Of a stretch of 20,386 bases of DNA, positions 7,101 to 14,215 are shown piece by piece. The DNA is from an uncultured Oscillospiraceae bacterium (lineage in GTDB: Bacteria; Bacillota; Clostridia; Oscillospirales; Oscillospiraceae). The DNA is taken from assembly GCA_934668285.1 (NCBI GenBank), contig CAKUNB010000014.1, positions 1-20,386 of the forward strand, written 5' to 3'. The translations under genes were made by a program, and so were the position numbers. Numbering within the stretch: position 1 is the stretch's first letter; each line of letters opens with the position of its first letter. The notes under the pieces are model-generated. The model did not search any database and had not been told where the DNA came from. It was given only the letters and a program-made list of their open reading frames with translations.

Positions 7101-10100
7101 AGCGCTGAACGCAGAGAGCAAGCTGTTCAAGATTTACAGCGCGACCCTGACGGGCAGCCACGGCAACGTTTACGTGGAATGGTACGCAAAGAAAACTGCC
7201 TTCTCCGCCTACGACACCAGCGCGGACAAAGTGACCGAAAAGGACTTCGGCTTCCAGTTCTACGTCAAAAAGACCGCTGAGGAGCCGGTGAAGGATATTA
7301 CGGTTTACTTCACCAACGATGTCCACGGCGCTTATGAGCTTTATCCCTATGCGGCGACCGCGATGAAGGGCGCAGATTTGATCGTTGACGCGGGCGACAA
7401 CATTCAGGGCTCCGTCGCGACCACCCTCACCAACGGCCAGTGCATGGTCGACCTGATGAAGACGGTCGGCTACGACGTCGCTGTCCCCGGCAACCACGAG
7501 TTCGACTACGGCTTTGACCGCTTCCTCGAGATCGTCAACGGCGACAACACCCCGTACGTCTCCGCAAACCTCTGGGACAAGACTGCGGACAAGGCTGTCC
7601 TCGATGCCTATAAGATGTTCACCGTCAACGGCAAGAAGGTCGCGATTGTCGGCATCACCACACCGGAAACTCTGGTAAAATCCACGCCGACGTTCTTCCA
7701 GAACGACAAGGGCGAGTACATCTATGACTTCTGCAACGACACCACCGGCGAAAAGCTCTACAAGGTCGTGCAGCAGGCGGTTGATGCGGCCAAGGCTGCG
7801 GGCGCGGACTATGTCATCGCCGTCGGCCACCTCGGCATCGACGAGCAGTCCGAGCCGTGGACCTCGACCTCCGTCATTAAGAACACCTCCGGCATCGATG
7901 CACTCATCGACGGCCACTCTCACAGCACCTTCTCCAACACGCAGAAGAACAAGGACGGCAAGGACGTCGTCGTCGCTCAGACCGGCACGAAGCTGGCCAA
8001 CGTCGGCAAGCTGACCATCGCCGCCGACGGCACGATCACTGCCGTGAACATCCCGCTGTATGAGGTCAAGACGCGTGTCAATCCGGACACCGGCAAGGAA
8101 GAAAAGTATAACGACTACCTCTTTGAAGAGGATGAGAAGATCGCCGCTGAGGTTGCGAAGGTCAAGGAAGAGGTCGATAAAGTCAGCGAGAAGGTCGTCG
8201 CCAGGACCGAGGTCGATCTGACCACGCTTGATCCCGTCACCGGCAAGCGTGCCGTCCGCAGCGCGGAAACCAACCTCGGCGACCTCTGCGCCGACGCTTA
8301 CCGCGATCTGCTCGGCACCGATATCGCCTTCGTCAACGGCGGCGGCGTCCGCGCCGACATCAAGAAGGGCGACATCACCTACGGCGACATCATTGCCGTG
8401 CATCCCTTCGGCAACACCGCCTGCAAGATCGAAGTCACCGGCGAACAGATCTGGACCGCGCTGGAAATCGGCGCTGCGGCAAACCCCGGCGAGTCCGGCG
8501 GCTTCCTGCAGGTTTCCGGCCTTGAGTATACCATCAATACCTACATCCCCACCCCGGCCCGCTTCGATGAGAAAAAGAATTTCGTCAAGCTCGAGGGTGA
8601 GCACAGAGTCACCGACGTTAAGATCGGCGGCCAGCCCCTCGACGTGAACAAGACCTACACCCTCGGCGGCCATAACTATATGCTCATCGACGGCGGCGAC
8701 GGCTTCACCGTATTTAAGGGCTCCAAGATCCTCGCGCAGGAAGTCGCGATTGACAACGAAGTCCTCATTAAGTACATCCGCGATACGCTCAACGGCGTTG
8801 TCGCTGCGGATTCCGTCTACGCCAACCCCACCGGCGCAGGCCGCATCACCATCAAGATTGCTCCCGTGGAAGTCTCCTCGACCCATCGTGACGGCGTGAA
8901 GATTCCGACCTATGTCACCCTTCCCGAGGACTACGGCATGCTCGACCGGTACCCGCTGGTCGTCATGCTGCACGGCCACGGCGGCAACCACAACGAGTGG
9001 GGCGGCTATGACGCCATCTCCAACGGCCTTGCCGCCAAGGGCGCGGTCGTCGTCACGCTGGACTTCCCCGGCTGCGGCACGAGCACGGAGGGCTTTGAGC
9101 GCAATACGCTGACGAACATGAAGGATGACGTTCTGGACGTTATCAACTACATGGCCGAGCACTATCAGATCGACAACGCCCGCATCGGCGGCTTCGGCTA
9201 CTCCATGGGCGGCCGTATCCTCCTCGAAATGCTTGCTGAGGAAACCGGCAGCTTTTCGGCCATCGAGCTGGTCGCCCCCGGTGAGGACGCGAACGACCTC
9301 AAGCAGATGTTTGTCCGCGCCGAGGATAACCATACCTCTTGGGACGACATGAAGGCCGAGGCCGAGAAGAACGGCTACTACAACTTCAACGGCGGCTACT
9401 GGACGAATCAGCACCTGAGCAAGGAATGGTTCGCAGACTACGAGAAGTACCCCGACGGTCTGGTTGAGAAGGCTGCCGAGAAGTACGCGGGCACCGCCCT
9501 CGTCATCTGGGCGACCGACGACACGACGATTGCCCCGTCCGTCTCCGCCAACACCGCTGCCGTCCTGAACTCCGCAACCGTCAACACCTATAAGGAAGGC
9601 CATAGCTACAGCTTCTACGGCAAGGACGAGTACACGGTCTCCACCGTCAACAACGCCAGCATCGGCTACTTTGTCAACGAGCTCATCACCGAGCACGAAG
9701 GCATCAACGGCTATGTGCAGTCCATTTCCAAGTATGGCAACATGGGTCTGACCATCTCCGGCGCGGAGCTGAAGAATGCGGGTTATGAATACGGCGACAT
9801 TCTCAAGATCACGGTCGACGGCAAGGAACTCTCTGTTCCCTACGGCACGAACTACTCCGATGTCGATCAGGGAAAAACCGTCCTGACCAACGTGGATAAT
9901 TACCTGACCCTTGCGATTAACATGGGCAATTTTGCCACGGTGAACGGCTTTGCAACGAAAAACTCGAGCAACGAATGGTACTATACTACCGGCGTTGGCC
10001 TGCCCGTGACCGTCAAGATCGAGATGGGCGAAAAGGGCGGCTACTACGACGAGTGGATCAACCACCAGCTCAAGCGCACCAACGACCGCGACGACTACAA

Positions 10101-13100
10101 GAACCTTTCTGACGCAGAGTTTGCAAACTTCCGCCAGATCACGACCACCGGCATGGGCGACCATCTGTATCGCGGCTCCAGCCCGATCAACCCTGAAATC
10201 GTCAGAAACACCTATGCGGATGCGGCGCTCAAGGACGCAAAGGCAACCGTGATCATGAACCTCGCCGACGACGAGACGACGGCGAAGGCCTATGAAGGCT
10301 TTGCCAGCACCTACTACGCCGGTCAGAAGGTCATCTACCTCAACCTCGGCGTCGACTTCACCGCGAAGGACTTCCAGGACGGTCTTGCCAAAGGCCTGAA
10401 ATTCTTCGCAGCGAACGAGGGCGTCTACTACGTCCACTGCACCGAGGGCAAGGACCGCTGCGGCTTCGTCTCCGCGCTGCTCGAGTGCCTCATGGGCGCA
10501 ACCGCCGACGAAGTTGTTTCCGACTACATGGTCACCTACTACAACTACTACGGCGTTGACAAGACCACGGACGCGAAGAAGTACGAGTCTATCGCCAACT
10601 CCAACATCATCAAGACCCTCAAGACCGCCTTCGAGGTGGACGATCTGACCACTGCCGATCTCGCAGCGGAAGCCGAGGCCTACATCAAGTCCATCGGCCT
10701 GACCGACGCCGAGATCACCAACCTCAAAGCCAACCTCGCAAACAAAACCGAGGGCCATACCCACACCTACGGCGCCCCGACCTATACGTGGAGCGCGGAC
10801 TACAGCTACTGCACTGCGAAGGTTGTCTGCTCTGATACGGAGTGCCCCGTGGAGGAGGGACGCGAGCTTACTGAAAAGAGCGAAAACGTGACCTCCGCGA
10901 TGAACGAAGGCTATCGCTGCACTGCCGACGAGGGCGGCACGAAGACGTACACCGCGACCTTTATCGACACCGCCCACTTTGCACCGACAGTCGAAACAAA
11001 GGTCAATGTTCCCAAGAAGGCGAAGCACTCCTACGACGCGCTGGGCGAATGCACCGCCTGCGGCGCGTGGGATTTCGATGCTAATTTTGCGCTTTACTAT
11101 GCACCGAAGAATCTGGTCGTGTCCGATGAAAAATACTCCTACGAGGACGGAACGATCGCGCTGGATGGCCAAGAAGCTGAGTTTGACAAGGACGGCTTGG
11201 TCGTAGACTTTGATCTGAGCAACCGCTTCAACATCCTTACCGACTGGGATTACACCTTCAGCTACCGTACCTCCCACAACAGCAGCTCCCTCTACACCGA
11301 CGGCAAGACCCTCAAGGTCATCTCCACGAGCAGTATGAGCAGCTATCTCGGCGACACTGCGGAGTTTGAGGCAAATCCGGAGAGAGTTTATTTCTATATC
11401 GACCACGTGGACGACGGTGTTTTAATCCGCTTTAAGTACGTAAAGACAGAGGCTGGCGAAGACCTGTACGTCAAGTACGACGGCGAGGGTCACTTCACTG
11501 TCGGCCCGATGGACGTGGAACACAAGACAGATTATATCTTCCAGTTCAAGCCCTTCGGCCATGAGCACCTGTTTGACTTTGCTGATCACGGCAAGGTAAC
11601 GAAAGAGGCGACCTGCACTGAAGAAGGCGAGCGGCTTCTTACCTGCGAGTCTGAGGGCTGCACTAAGACCATAACCAAAAAAATCAGAAAGCTGGATCAC
11701 AAGGCCAATGCGGAGGGCAACTGCTCCGCCTGCGGTCAGGGCGTGTATGACGCTACGTCATCCACCCCCCCGATGTTTGAGGGTACCGAAGTGATCATCT
11801 ACAGTCCCGCTGGCAAAAAGGCACTGTCCTCGGTTGCCGGTGACGGCACGGCGGTTGATGTTCCGGAGGATGCATTGTATGAGTCTGGATGGACTATCGT
11901 CACGGGCGATACGTCGGCTGTCTGGAAGGTCGAATGGAGCGTCGACGGCTACCAGCTCGTCAACAAGGACGGCAAGACCCTGTCCATCACCGCCGACGGC
12001 CTCGGCTTTGCCGAAACCGACAACAACTGGTCCACGCTGAGAGCCACTTGGGAAGAAATTTCTTGGGGCAAATATATCCTCACCAACGGCACAAAGGCGC
12101 TCAAATGGGACACCGAGAACGAGAAGTTCATTGTTGCCGATTACAACGATAGCCATGATACCGAATTCGCTGTGTGCCTCTACATCAAGGCTGTCAAGGC
12201 GGACACGCATAAGCATGACTATAAGGTCACCTTCCAGTGGGCGGAGGACTATTCGTCCTGCAAAGCACTGCAATGCTGCAAGGTTGCCGGCTGCAAAGAC
12301 TATGACAACTACAATGCAAAGCGGATCATTGTCGGCGAGAGCACTGCGACCTGCACCACCCCCGGCACGCACACGGTTACGGCCATTTTCGGCCTCTCCT
12401 CCTTCAGGGACCCGACCGTGACGGTCGATGATCCCGCGCAGCATAACGTGAACAAGACGACCGGCGTCTGCAATACCTGCGGCAAGACCATCTACAAGCT
12501 TGCCGATGCCCTCTATGAAGGCGACGAGGTCATCATCTACAACCCCGCTTCTGGCAAGGCCATGTCGCAGGAAGCGGTCGCGACCAAGTACCGCGCCGGT
12601 GCGGACGTCACGCCCGAAGTGAACGCGATCACGACGGACGATGCGAAGATCATCTGGACGGTCAAGCGCACCATTGACGGTTATCAGTTCGTCAATGCCA
12701 ACGGCGAAACCCTGTCCGCGACTGACGGCCTGAGCTTTGCTGCCACGGACAACACTTGGACGCTGACCGCGGGTAAGACCGCAGGCACCTACATCATCAG
12801 CAGCACCACCGCGAAGGGCAAATCCGGCGATCCGAAGGCCATCGAGTGGTACAAAGACTACTCGGAATTCAGCACCTTCTATTACAGTGAAGACTCTGCC
12901 GATATCTTCGAGATGCAGCTCTATGTCAAGGCGATCGAGGTCGAGCATACCGCAGATCACGTTTACAGCGTGACGTATCGCTGGGCAGACGATCATAGCG
13001 CGTTCTACACGTTTGACAGCTGCACGACCCCCGGCTGCCACCGCACCGCACAGGGCACCATCAACGAAAAGGGCATCACGACGGAAACGAAAGACCCGAC

Positions 13101-13761
13101 CTGCACCGAGCCGGGAAAGACCGTCTATAAAGTTTCTTACTGGGACGGCAAGGGCACCGCAGAAGCAACCGACACCGTTATCGATGCCGACAAGCCCGCC
13201 TTGGGCCACAACTACAACCCCACCACCAACATCTGCACTCGCTGCAACGAGCCGAAACCCCTCGATCCTCCGGTCAGCTCCACCCGCTATGAGAAGGTCA
13301 CCACCACCCCCACCGACGCCGACTCCAAGACCGACTGGACCGGCACGTATCTGATCGTATATGAAGCGTCTGATACCGAGGGCTATGTGTTCAATGGTTT
13401 GGATGAAGCGGGCAATAAGATCGATGTTACGATTACTTCGAGTACCATTTCCTCCTCTAACGATGTGAAGGCTTGCGAAATTACGGTTGCAAAGTGCGAT
13501 GGCGGGTACTCCTTCCGGTTGACTGGCGGCAAGAACCCTGGAAAGTATCTTGCTGCCAAAGCCGGTAAGAACAAAATTATCTTTAGTGACACTGCAAAGG
13601 CTCTAACGATCACGCTGCACGACAGCACTGTTGAAATTAAAGACGGCGACGCTCCGTTCCAGTATAATAACGGAACGAACAACGGGCAGTGGTTCCGCTT
13701 CTTTGGTAAGAACAACGGCGGCCAGAAGGACATTACCCTCTACAAGCTGGTCACTAAGTAA
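4120..13761 (+). CDS. Giant SLH-anchored surface protein with 5'-nucleotidase, alpha/beta-hydrolase and CX5R phosphatase domains (3,213 aa)
   Basis: Order of parts: signal peptide (1-28, hydrophobic MALALVIAMMIGVL, cleavage after VFSA); three SLH domains (33-207) for non-covalent binding to secondary cell-wall polymer; Cys-rich module (209-264) and a Pro/Thr/Glu linker; beta domain (285-430); DGDEV beta repeat A (445-602); Cys module (610-666); a GTYLI beta domain (671-826); Cys module (834-888); DGDEV repeat B (893-1050); UshA-like metallophosphatase plus nucleotidase C-domain (1058-1579); alpha/beta hydrolase (1582-1857); beta domain plus CX5R phosphatase (1867-2207); then further Cys/His-Trp modules alternating with beta domains to a second GTYLI domain (3055-3213). 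There is no sortase motif or C-terminal membrane anchor, so SLH is the only visible attachment. AAGGAGG lies 7 nt before the ATG. The gene is monocistronic: own promoter, and a strong hairpin 26 bp after the stop. It should act outside the cell on phosphorylated and esterified substrates; which ones is unknown. Three different hydrolases in one SLH polypeptide is unusual. Confidence 0.95.
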   Translation: MKHAFKRIMALALVIAMMIGVLPSVFSANVAGFTDVKDDAWYAKYVEYVVFQDLMIGTSTNTFEPESPLTRAMTATVLWRMAGEPPFYNKSTFTDLTEDWYMNAVAWAQSKKIVNGVTTTTFEPDTFATREQIVAMLWRYAGSPKAEGDYLKDYTDAASISSYAKDAFNWAISVGIINGWRHKLTPRDNATRAEFAKMIYQYAEITKPCTHTWDGGKVTKEATCTEAGEMLYTCTKCGETKIAPIPAKGHHYGDDGKCTDCGAEKPVDPTEPTTPTEPDESTVVENVVIYYPKESKVMTTEEYAYTSPKTSKTKLELASAGATLADGKVTTSATNAAVFTMTTTKDDIVTFKTKDGKFLYVDGTDVKLVAEEGECTKFVLEDTEGGKFIRCATKEYNGKPQYLEFYGGYFTTFGMGEDTSIYTFGIYPIATGDTPTPPTPSTDEYVLTNELKDGDEVVIYNPGNGKALAGEMSRYYVAGADVTPENDKITGPEAKLVWTVKKNADGSYTFTQDGGKTLGVSSSESNGKTYYNLYIDGEHDATWTVEALNAENKLFKIYSATMTGSYGNVYVEWYAKNTAFSAYDAGADKVTEKDFGFQFYVKGGETPEPCEHVWGEGVETTLATCTEAGVKTYTCSKCGETKTEPIPALGHNYVNGTCTRCGATEPAGETFERVTSNLTDWSGTYLIADEKDSSTARVFSGVDAYQNYVTATIADNKIVKDEAMTAPTVTIAAIDGGYSIKVGDKYMGANNNKNSLVINDTAILNTIQWDKDTNKVKIVSGINGDTGEVTLRYNTVTGDKGDRFRYYKSNEGNNKFPLVSLYKLTDGGETPHVHTWDDGKVTTEPTCTEAGVKTYTCSKCDETKTEPIPALGHNYVNGVCSRCGATEPVLPEYVLATELKDGDEVVVYNPGNGKAIAGEMSSYYVAGVAVTPDDNKLTDPAAKLIWTVKKNADGSYTFTQDGDKIFGTSPRENNGQTYYNLYIDGEHDTTWTIEALNAESKLFKIYSATLTGSHGNVYVEWYAKKTAFSAYDTSADKVTEKDFGFQFYVKKTAEEPVKDITVYFTNDVHGAYELYPYAATAMKGADLIVDAGDNIQGSVATTLTNGQCMVDLMKTVGYDVAVPGNHEFDYGFDRFLEIVNGDNTPYVSANLWDKTADKAVLDAYKMFTVNGKKVAIVGITTPETLVKSTPTFFQNDKGEYIYDFCNDTTGEKLYKVVQQAVDAAKAAGADYVIAVGHLGIDEQSEPWTSTSVIKNTSGIDALIDGHSHSTFSNTQKNKDGKDVVVAQTGTKLANVGKLTIAADGTITAVNIPLYEVKTRVNPDTGKEEKYNDYLFEEDEKIAAEVAKVKEEVDKVSEKVVARTEVDLTTLDPVTGKRAVRSAETNLGDLCADAYRDLLGTDIAFVNGGGVRADIKKGDITYGDIIAVHPFGNTACKIEVTGEQIWTALEIGAAANPGESGGFLQVSGLEYTINTYIPTPARFDEKKNFVKLEGEHRVTDVKIGGQPLDVNKTYTLGGHNYMLIDGGDGFTVFKGSKILAQEVAIDNEVLIKYIRDTLNGVVAADSVYANPTGAGRITIKIAPVEVSSTHRDGVKIPTYVTLPEDYGMLDRYPLVVMLHGHGGNHNEWGGYDAISNGLAAKGAVVVTLDFPGCGTSTEGFERNTLTNMKDDVLDVINYMAEHYQIDNARIGGFGYSMGGRILLEMLAEETGSFSAIELVAPGEDANDLKQMFVRAEDNHTSWDDMKAEAEKNGYYNFNGGYWTNQHLSKEWFADYEKYPDGLVEKAAEKYAGTALVIWATDDTTIAPSVSANTAAVLNSATVNTYKEGHSYSFYGKDEYTVSTVNNASIGYFVNELITEHEGINGYVQSISKYGNMGLTISGAELKNAGYEYGDILKITVDGKELSVPYGTNYSDVDQGKTVLTNVDNYLTLAINMGNFATVNGFATKNSSNEWYYTTGVGLPVTVKIEMGEKGGYYDEWINHQLKRTNDRDDYKNLSDAEFANFRQITTTGMGDHLYRGSSPINPEIVRNTYADAALKDAKATVIMNLADDETTAKAYEGFASTYYAGQKVIYLNLGVDFTAKDFQDGLAKGLKFFAANEGVYYVHCTEGKDRCGFVSALLECLMGATADEVVSDYMVTYYNYYGVDKTTDAKKYESIANSNIIKTLKTAFEVDDLTTADLAAEAEAYIKSIGLTDAEITNLKANLANKTEGHTHTYGAPTYTWSADYSYCTAKVVCSDTECPVEEGRELTEKSENVTSAMNEGYRCTADEGGTKTYTATFIDTAHFAPTVETKVNVPKKAKHSYDALGECTACGAWDFDANFALYYAPKNLVVSDEKYSYEDGTIALDGQEAEFDKDGLVVDFDLSNRFNILTDWDYTFSYRTSHNSSSLYTDGKTLKVISTSSMSSYLGDTAEFEANPERVYFYIDHVDDGVLIRFKYVKTEAGEDLYVKYDGEGHFTVGPMDVEHKTDYIFQFKPFGHEHLFDFADHGKVTKEATCTEEGERLLTCESEGCTKTITKKIRKLDHKANAEGNCSACGQGVYDATSSTPPMFEGTEVIIYSPAGKKALSSVAGDGTAVDVPEDALYESGWTIVTGDTSAVWKVEWSVDGYQLVNKDGKTLSITADGLGFAETDNNWSTLRATWEEISWGKYILTNGTKALKWDTENEKFIVADYNDSHDTEFAVCLYIKAVKADTHKHDYKVTFQWAEDYSSCKALQCCKVAGCKDYDNYNAKRIIVGESTATCTTPGTHTVTAIFGLSSFRDPTVTVDDPAQHNVNKTTGVCNTCGKTIYKLADALYEGDEVIIYNPASGKAMSQEAVATKYRAGADVTPEVNAITTDDAKIIWTVKRTIDGYQFVNANGETLSATDGLSFAATDNTWTLTAGKTAGTYIISSTTAKGKSGDPKAIEWYKDYSEFSTFYYSEDSADIFEMQLYVKAIEVEHTADHVYSVTYRWADDHSAFYTFDSCTTPGCHRTAQGTINEKGITTETKDPTCTEPGKTVYKVSYWDGKGTAEATDTVIDADKPALGHNYNPTTNICTRCNEPKPLDPPVSSTRYEKVTTTPTDADSKTDWTGTYLIVYEASDTEGYVFNGLDEAGNKIDVTITSSTISSSNDVKACEITVAKCDGGYSFRLTGGKNPGKYLAAKAGKNKIIFSDTAKALTITLHDSTVEIKDGDAPFQYNNGTNNGQWFRFFGKNNGGQKDITLYKLVTK
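4216..4740 (+). other. Three SLH domains of the giant protein
   Basis: Residues 33-207 contain three S-layer homology units, opening FTDVKDDAWY, FTDLTEDWYM and YTDAASISSY and closing with the TRAxxxxxxxR/Y helix (TRAMTATVLWR, TREQIVAMLWR, TRAEFAKMIYQ). Three units are the usual set for binding pyruvylated wall polysaccharide. The ITRAE-type motif is kept best in the third unit. Confidence 0.93.
4744..4911 (+). repeat. Cys-rich (zinc-ribbon-like) module, first of several
   Basis: Residues 209-264 follow the pattern CxHxW...T(C)TEAG...YTCxxCGE...GHxY...CxxCGA. Clear copies lie at residues 610-666, 834-888 and 2481-2541, and diverged versions at about 2212-2316, 2696-2790 and 2942-3045, the last three expanded by a W-A-(D/E)-D-(Y/H)-S segment. 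Paired CxxC plus His could bind zinc or form disulfides. They act as spacers between every larger domain of the protein. Confidence 0.8.
5452..5925 (+). repeat. DGDEV beta-domain repeat A (near-identical to 6796-7269)
   Basis: Residues 445-602 start YVLTNELKDGDEVVIYNPGN and end FGFQFYVK. The second copy (residues 893-1050) is almost the same; for example 5611-5661 and 6955-7005 agree at 50 of 51 bases. Diverged relatives occur at residues 2552-2692 and 2795-2940 (EVIIYSPAGK, EVIIYNPASGK). The low DNA divergence of A and B points to a recent duplication or gene conversion within the gene. Confidence 0.85.
6796..7269 (+). repeat. DGDEV beta-domain repeat B
   Basis: Residues 893-1050, the partner of repeat A. 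It sits directly before the nucleotidase domain. Differences from A are mostly synonymous or conservative (ALAGEMSRYYVAG against AIAGEMSSYYVAG). Confidence 0.85.
7291..8856 (+). other. 5'-nucleotidase / 2',3'-cyclic phosphodiesterase domain pair (UshA/YfkN-like)
   Basis: The calcineurin-like metal site is complete: D1067 and H1069 (TNDVHG), D1093 and N1094 (DAGDNIQG), N1125 and H1126 (GNHEFDYG), H1266 and H1268 (DGHSHS). The C-terminal nucleotide-binding domain follows, with ETNLGDLCADA, NGGGVRADI (about 1406-1414), and GGDGF (about 1525-1529). Both halves have the family's normal size, so the enzyme should be active, removing phosphate from extracellular nucleotides with two divalent metal ions. 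Confidence 0.9.
8863..9690 (+). other. Alpha/beta-hydrolase (serine esterase/peptidase-like) domain
   Basis: The oxyanion-hole motif HGHGG (after LVVMLH) precedes the nucleophile elbow GYSMGG with S1695. A WATDDTT segment offers Asp1800 or Asp1801, and EGHSYSF offers H1828, completing a Ser-Asp-His triad in the right order. The fold is closest to the dipeptidyl-peptidase/acyl-hydrolase group of this superfamily; the substrate cannot be read from sequence. Confidence 0.85.
9718..10740 (+). other. CX5R phosphatase (Y_phosphatase3-like) with N-terminal beta domain
   Basis: A beta-rich segment (GLTISGAELKNAGYEYGDIL, about 1876-1960) resembling the small domain found before secreted clostridial tyrosine phosphatases leads into the catalytic unit: LYRGSSP, VIMNLADD, and the P-loop HCTEGKDRCG with C2107 and R2113. 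The C-terminal YMVTYYNYYG and AEAYIKSIG helices are typical of this family. The Lys-Asp in the loop is shared with lipid/tyrosine phosphatases such as Listeria LipA and mycobacterial PtpB. The residue after Arg is Cys rather than the usual Thr or Ser. Confidence 0.85.
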
Positions 13762-13786
13762 TCCAACCCCATACCCCCCGAAATTC

Positions 13787-13820
13787 GGGAGCCGTCCAAC
13801 CGGACGGCTCCCTTCCCTTA
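13787..13820 (+). terminator. Rho-independent terminator of the giant gene
   Basis: Perfect 11-bp stem GGGAGCCGTCC (13787-13797) and GGACGGCTCCC (13802-13812) around AACC, followed by TTCCCTTA. The stem is very stable, though the T-tract is weak. It lies 26 bp after the stop codon. Confidence 0.75.
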
Positions 13821-13901
13821 TCCCCGCCCCACTACACCCAACAAATCACAGCCCTCATTTTCCCCCGCCCGCGCCCATCCGACGCGCAACCCCGTTTTTT
13901 G

Positions 13902-13928
13902 CGTAGGGCGGGGTCCCCTGACCCCGCC
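13902..13928. repeat. TGCGTAGGGCG hairpin element, copy 3
   Basis: Perfect 9-bp arms GGCGGGGTC (13907-13915) and GACCCCGCC (13920-13928) around CCCT. The 5' part (from T13900, TGCGTAGGGCG) is identical to copy 2 at 3754-3789 read on the minus strand, while the distal 5 bp of both stem arms differ and still pair. Confidence 0.65.
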
Positions 13929-13982
13929 GCAGGCGCAGCTCCCGACACGGCCCGCACCAAGAAACGAAGGTGCCAGCACGAG

Positions 13983-14067
13983 ATTGCCACGGCCTACGGC
14001 CTCGCAATGACAGGAACGGGAACGTCCTCCAAATTTGTCATTGCGAGGCGCGAAGCGCCGTGGCAAT
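13983..14067. repeat. Inverted pair of ATTGCC...GCAATGACA dispersed repeats
   Basis: The unit at 13983-14012 (ATTGCCACGGC...CTCGCAATGACA) is followed by its reverse complement form at 14036-14067 (TGTCATTGCGAGG...GCCGTGGCAAT), separated by 23 bp. Each unit is itself partly palindromic. The same ends bound the element at 48-141. Confidence 0.7.
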
Positions 14068-14151
14068 CCGTTCCCCATCCCCGCGCCGCAAGGTGTCTGC
14101 AAACGGCGGGGGAAAAATTCTGCTGCCTTCTGCGATTTCTGCGCCAGACCC

Positions 14152-14181
14152 TTGACGGCATCGGGGCGGGGAGGGTATAAT
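14152..14181 (+). promoter_or_regulatory. Promoter of the esterase gene
   Basis: TTGACG (14152-14157), an 18-bp spacer and consensus TATAAT (14176-14181), 35 bp before the start codon. Confidence 0.75.
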
Positions 14182-14215
14182 CGAATCTGACCAAAAAACG
14201 AAAGGCGGTACGACA

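Larger units (their letters stand above)
13821..14151. other. Gene-free region with hairpin repeats
   Basis: Between the terminator of the giant gene and the esterase promoter lie one TGCGTAGGGCG hairpin (13902-13928) and an inverted pair of ATTGCC...GCAATGACA repeats (13983-14067). Short frames on both strands are repeat-derived and lack domains or ribosome sites; I call no gene here. Confidence 0.6.

Noticed and set aside
4042..11406. A 2,454-codon open frame antisense to the giant gene
   Set aside because: It is exactly codon-aligned with the sense gene, starts at a GTG without a ribosome site, has no domain, and exists because TTA, CTA and TCA are not used on the sense strand.
11758..13209. 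A 483-codon antisense frame in the 3' part of the giant gene
   Set aside because: Also codon-aligned with the sense gene and bounded by its rare TCA/TTA codons; composition is the reverse complement of beta repeats.
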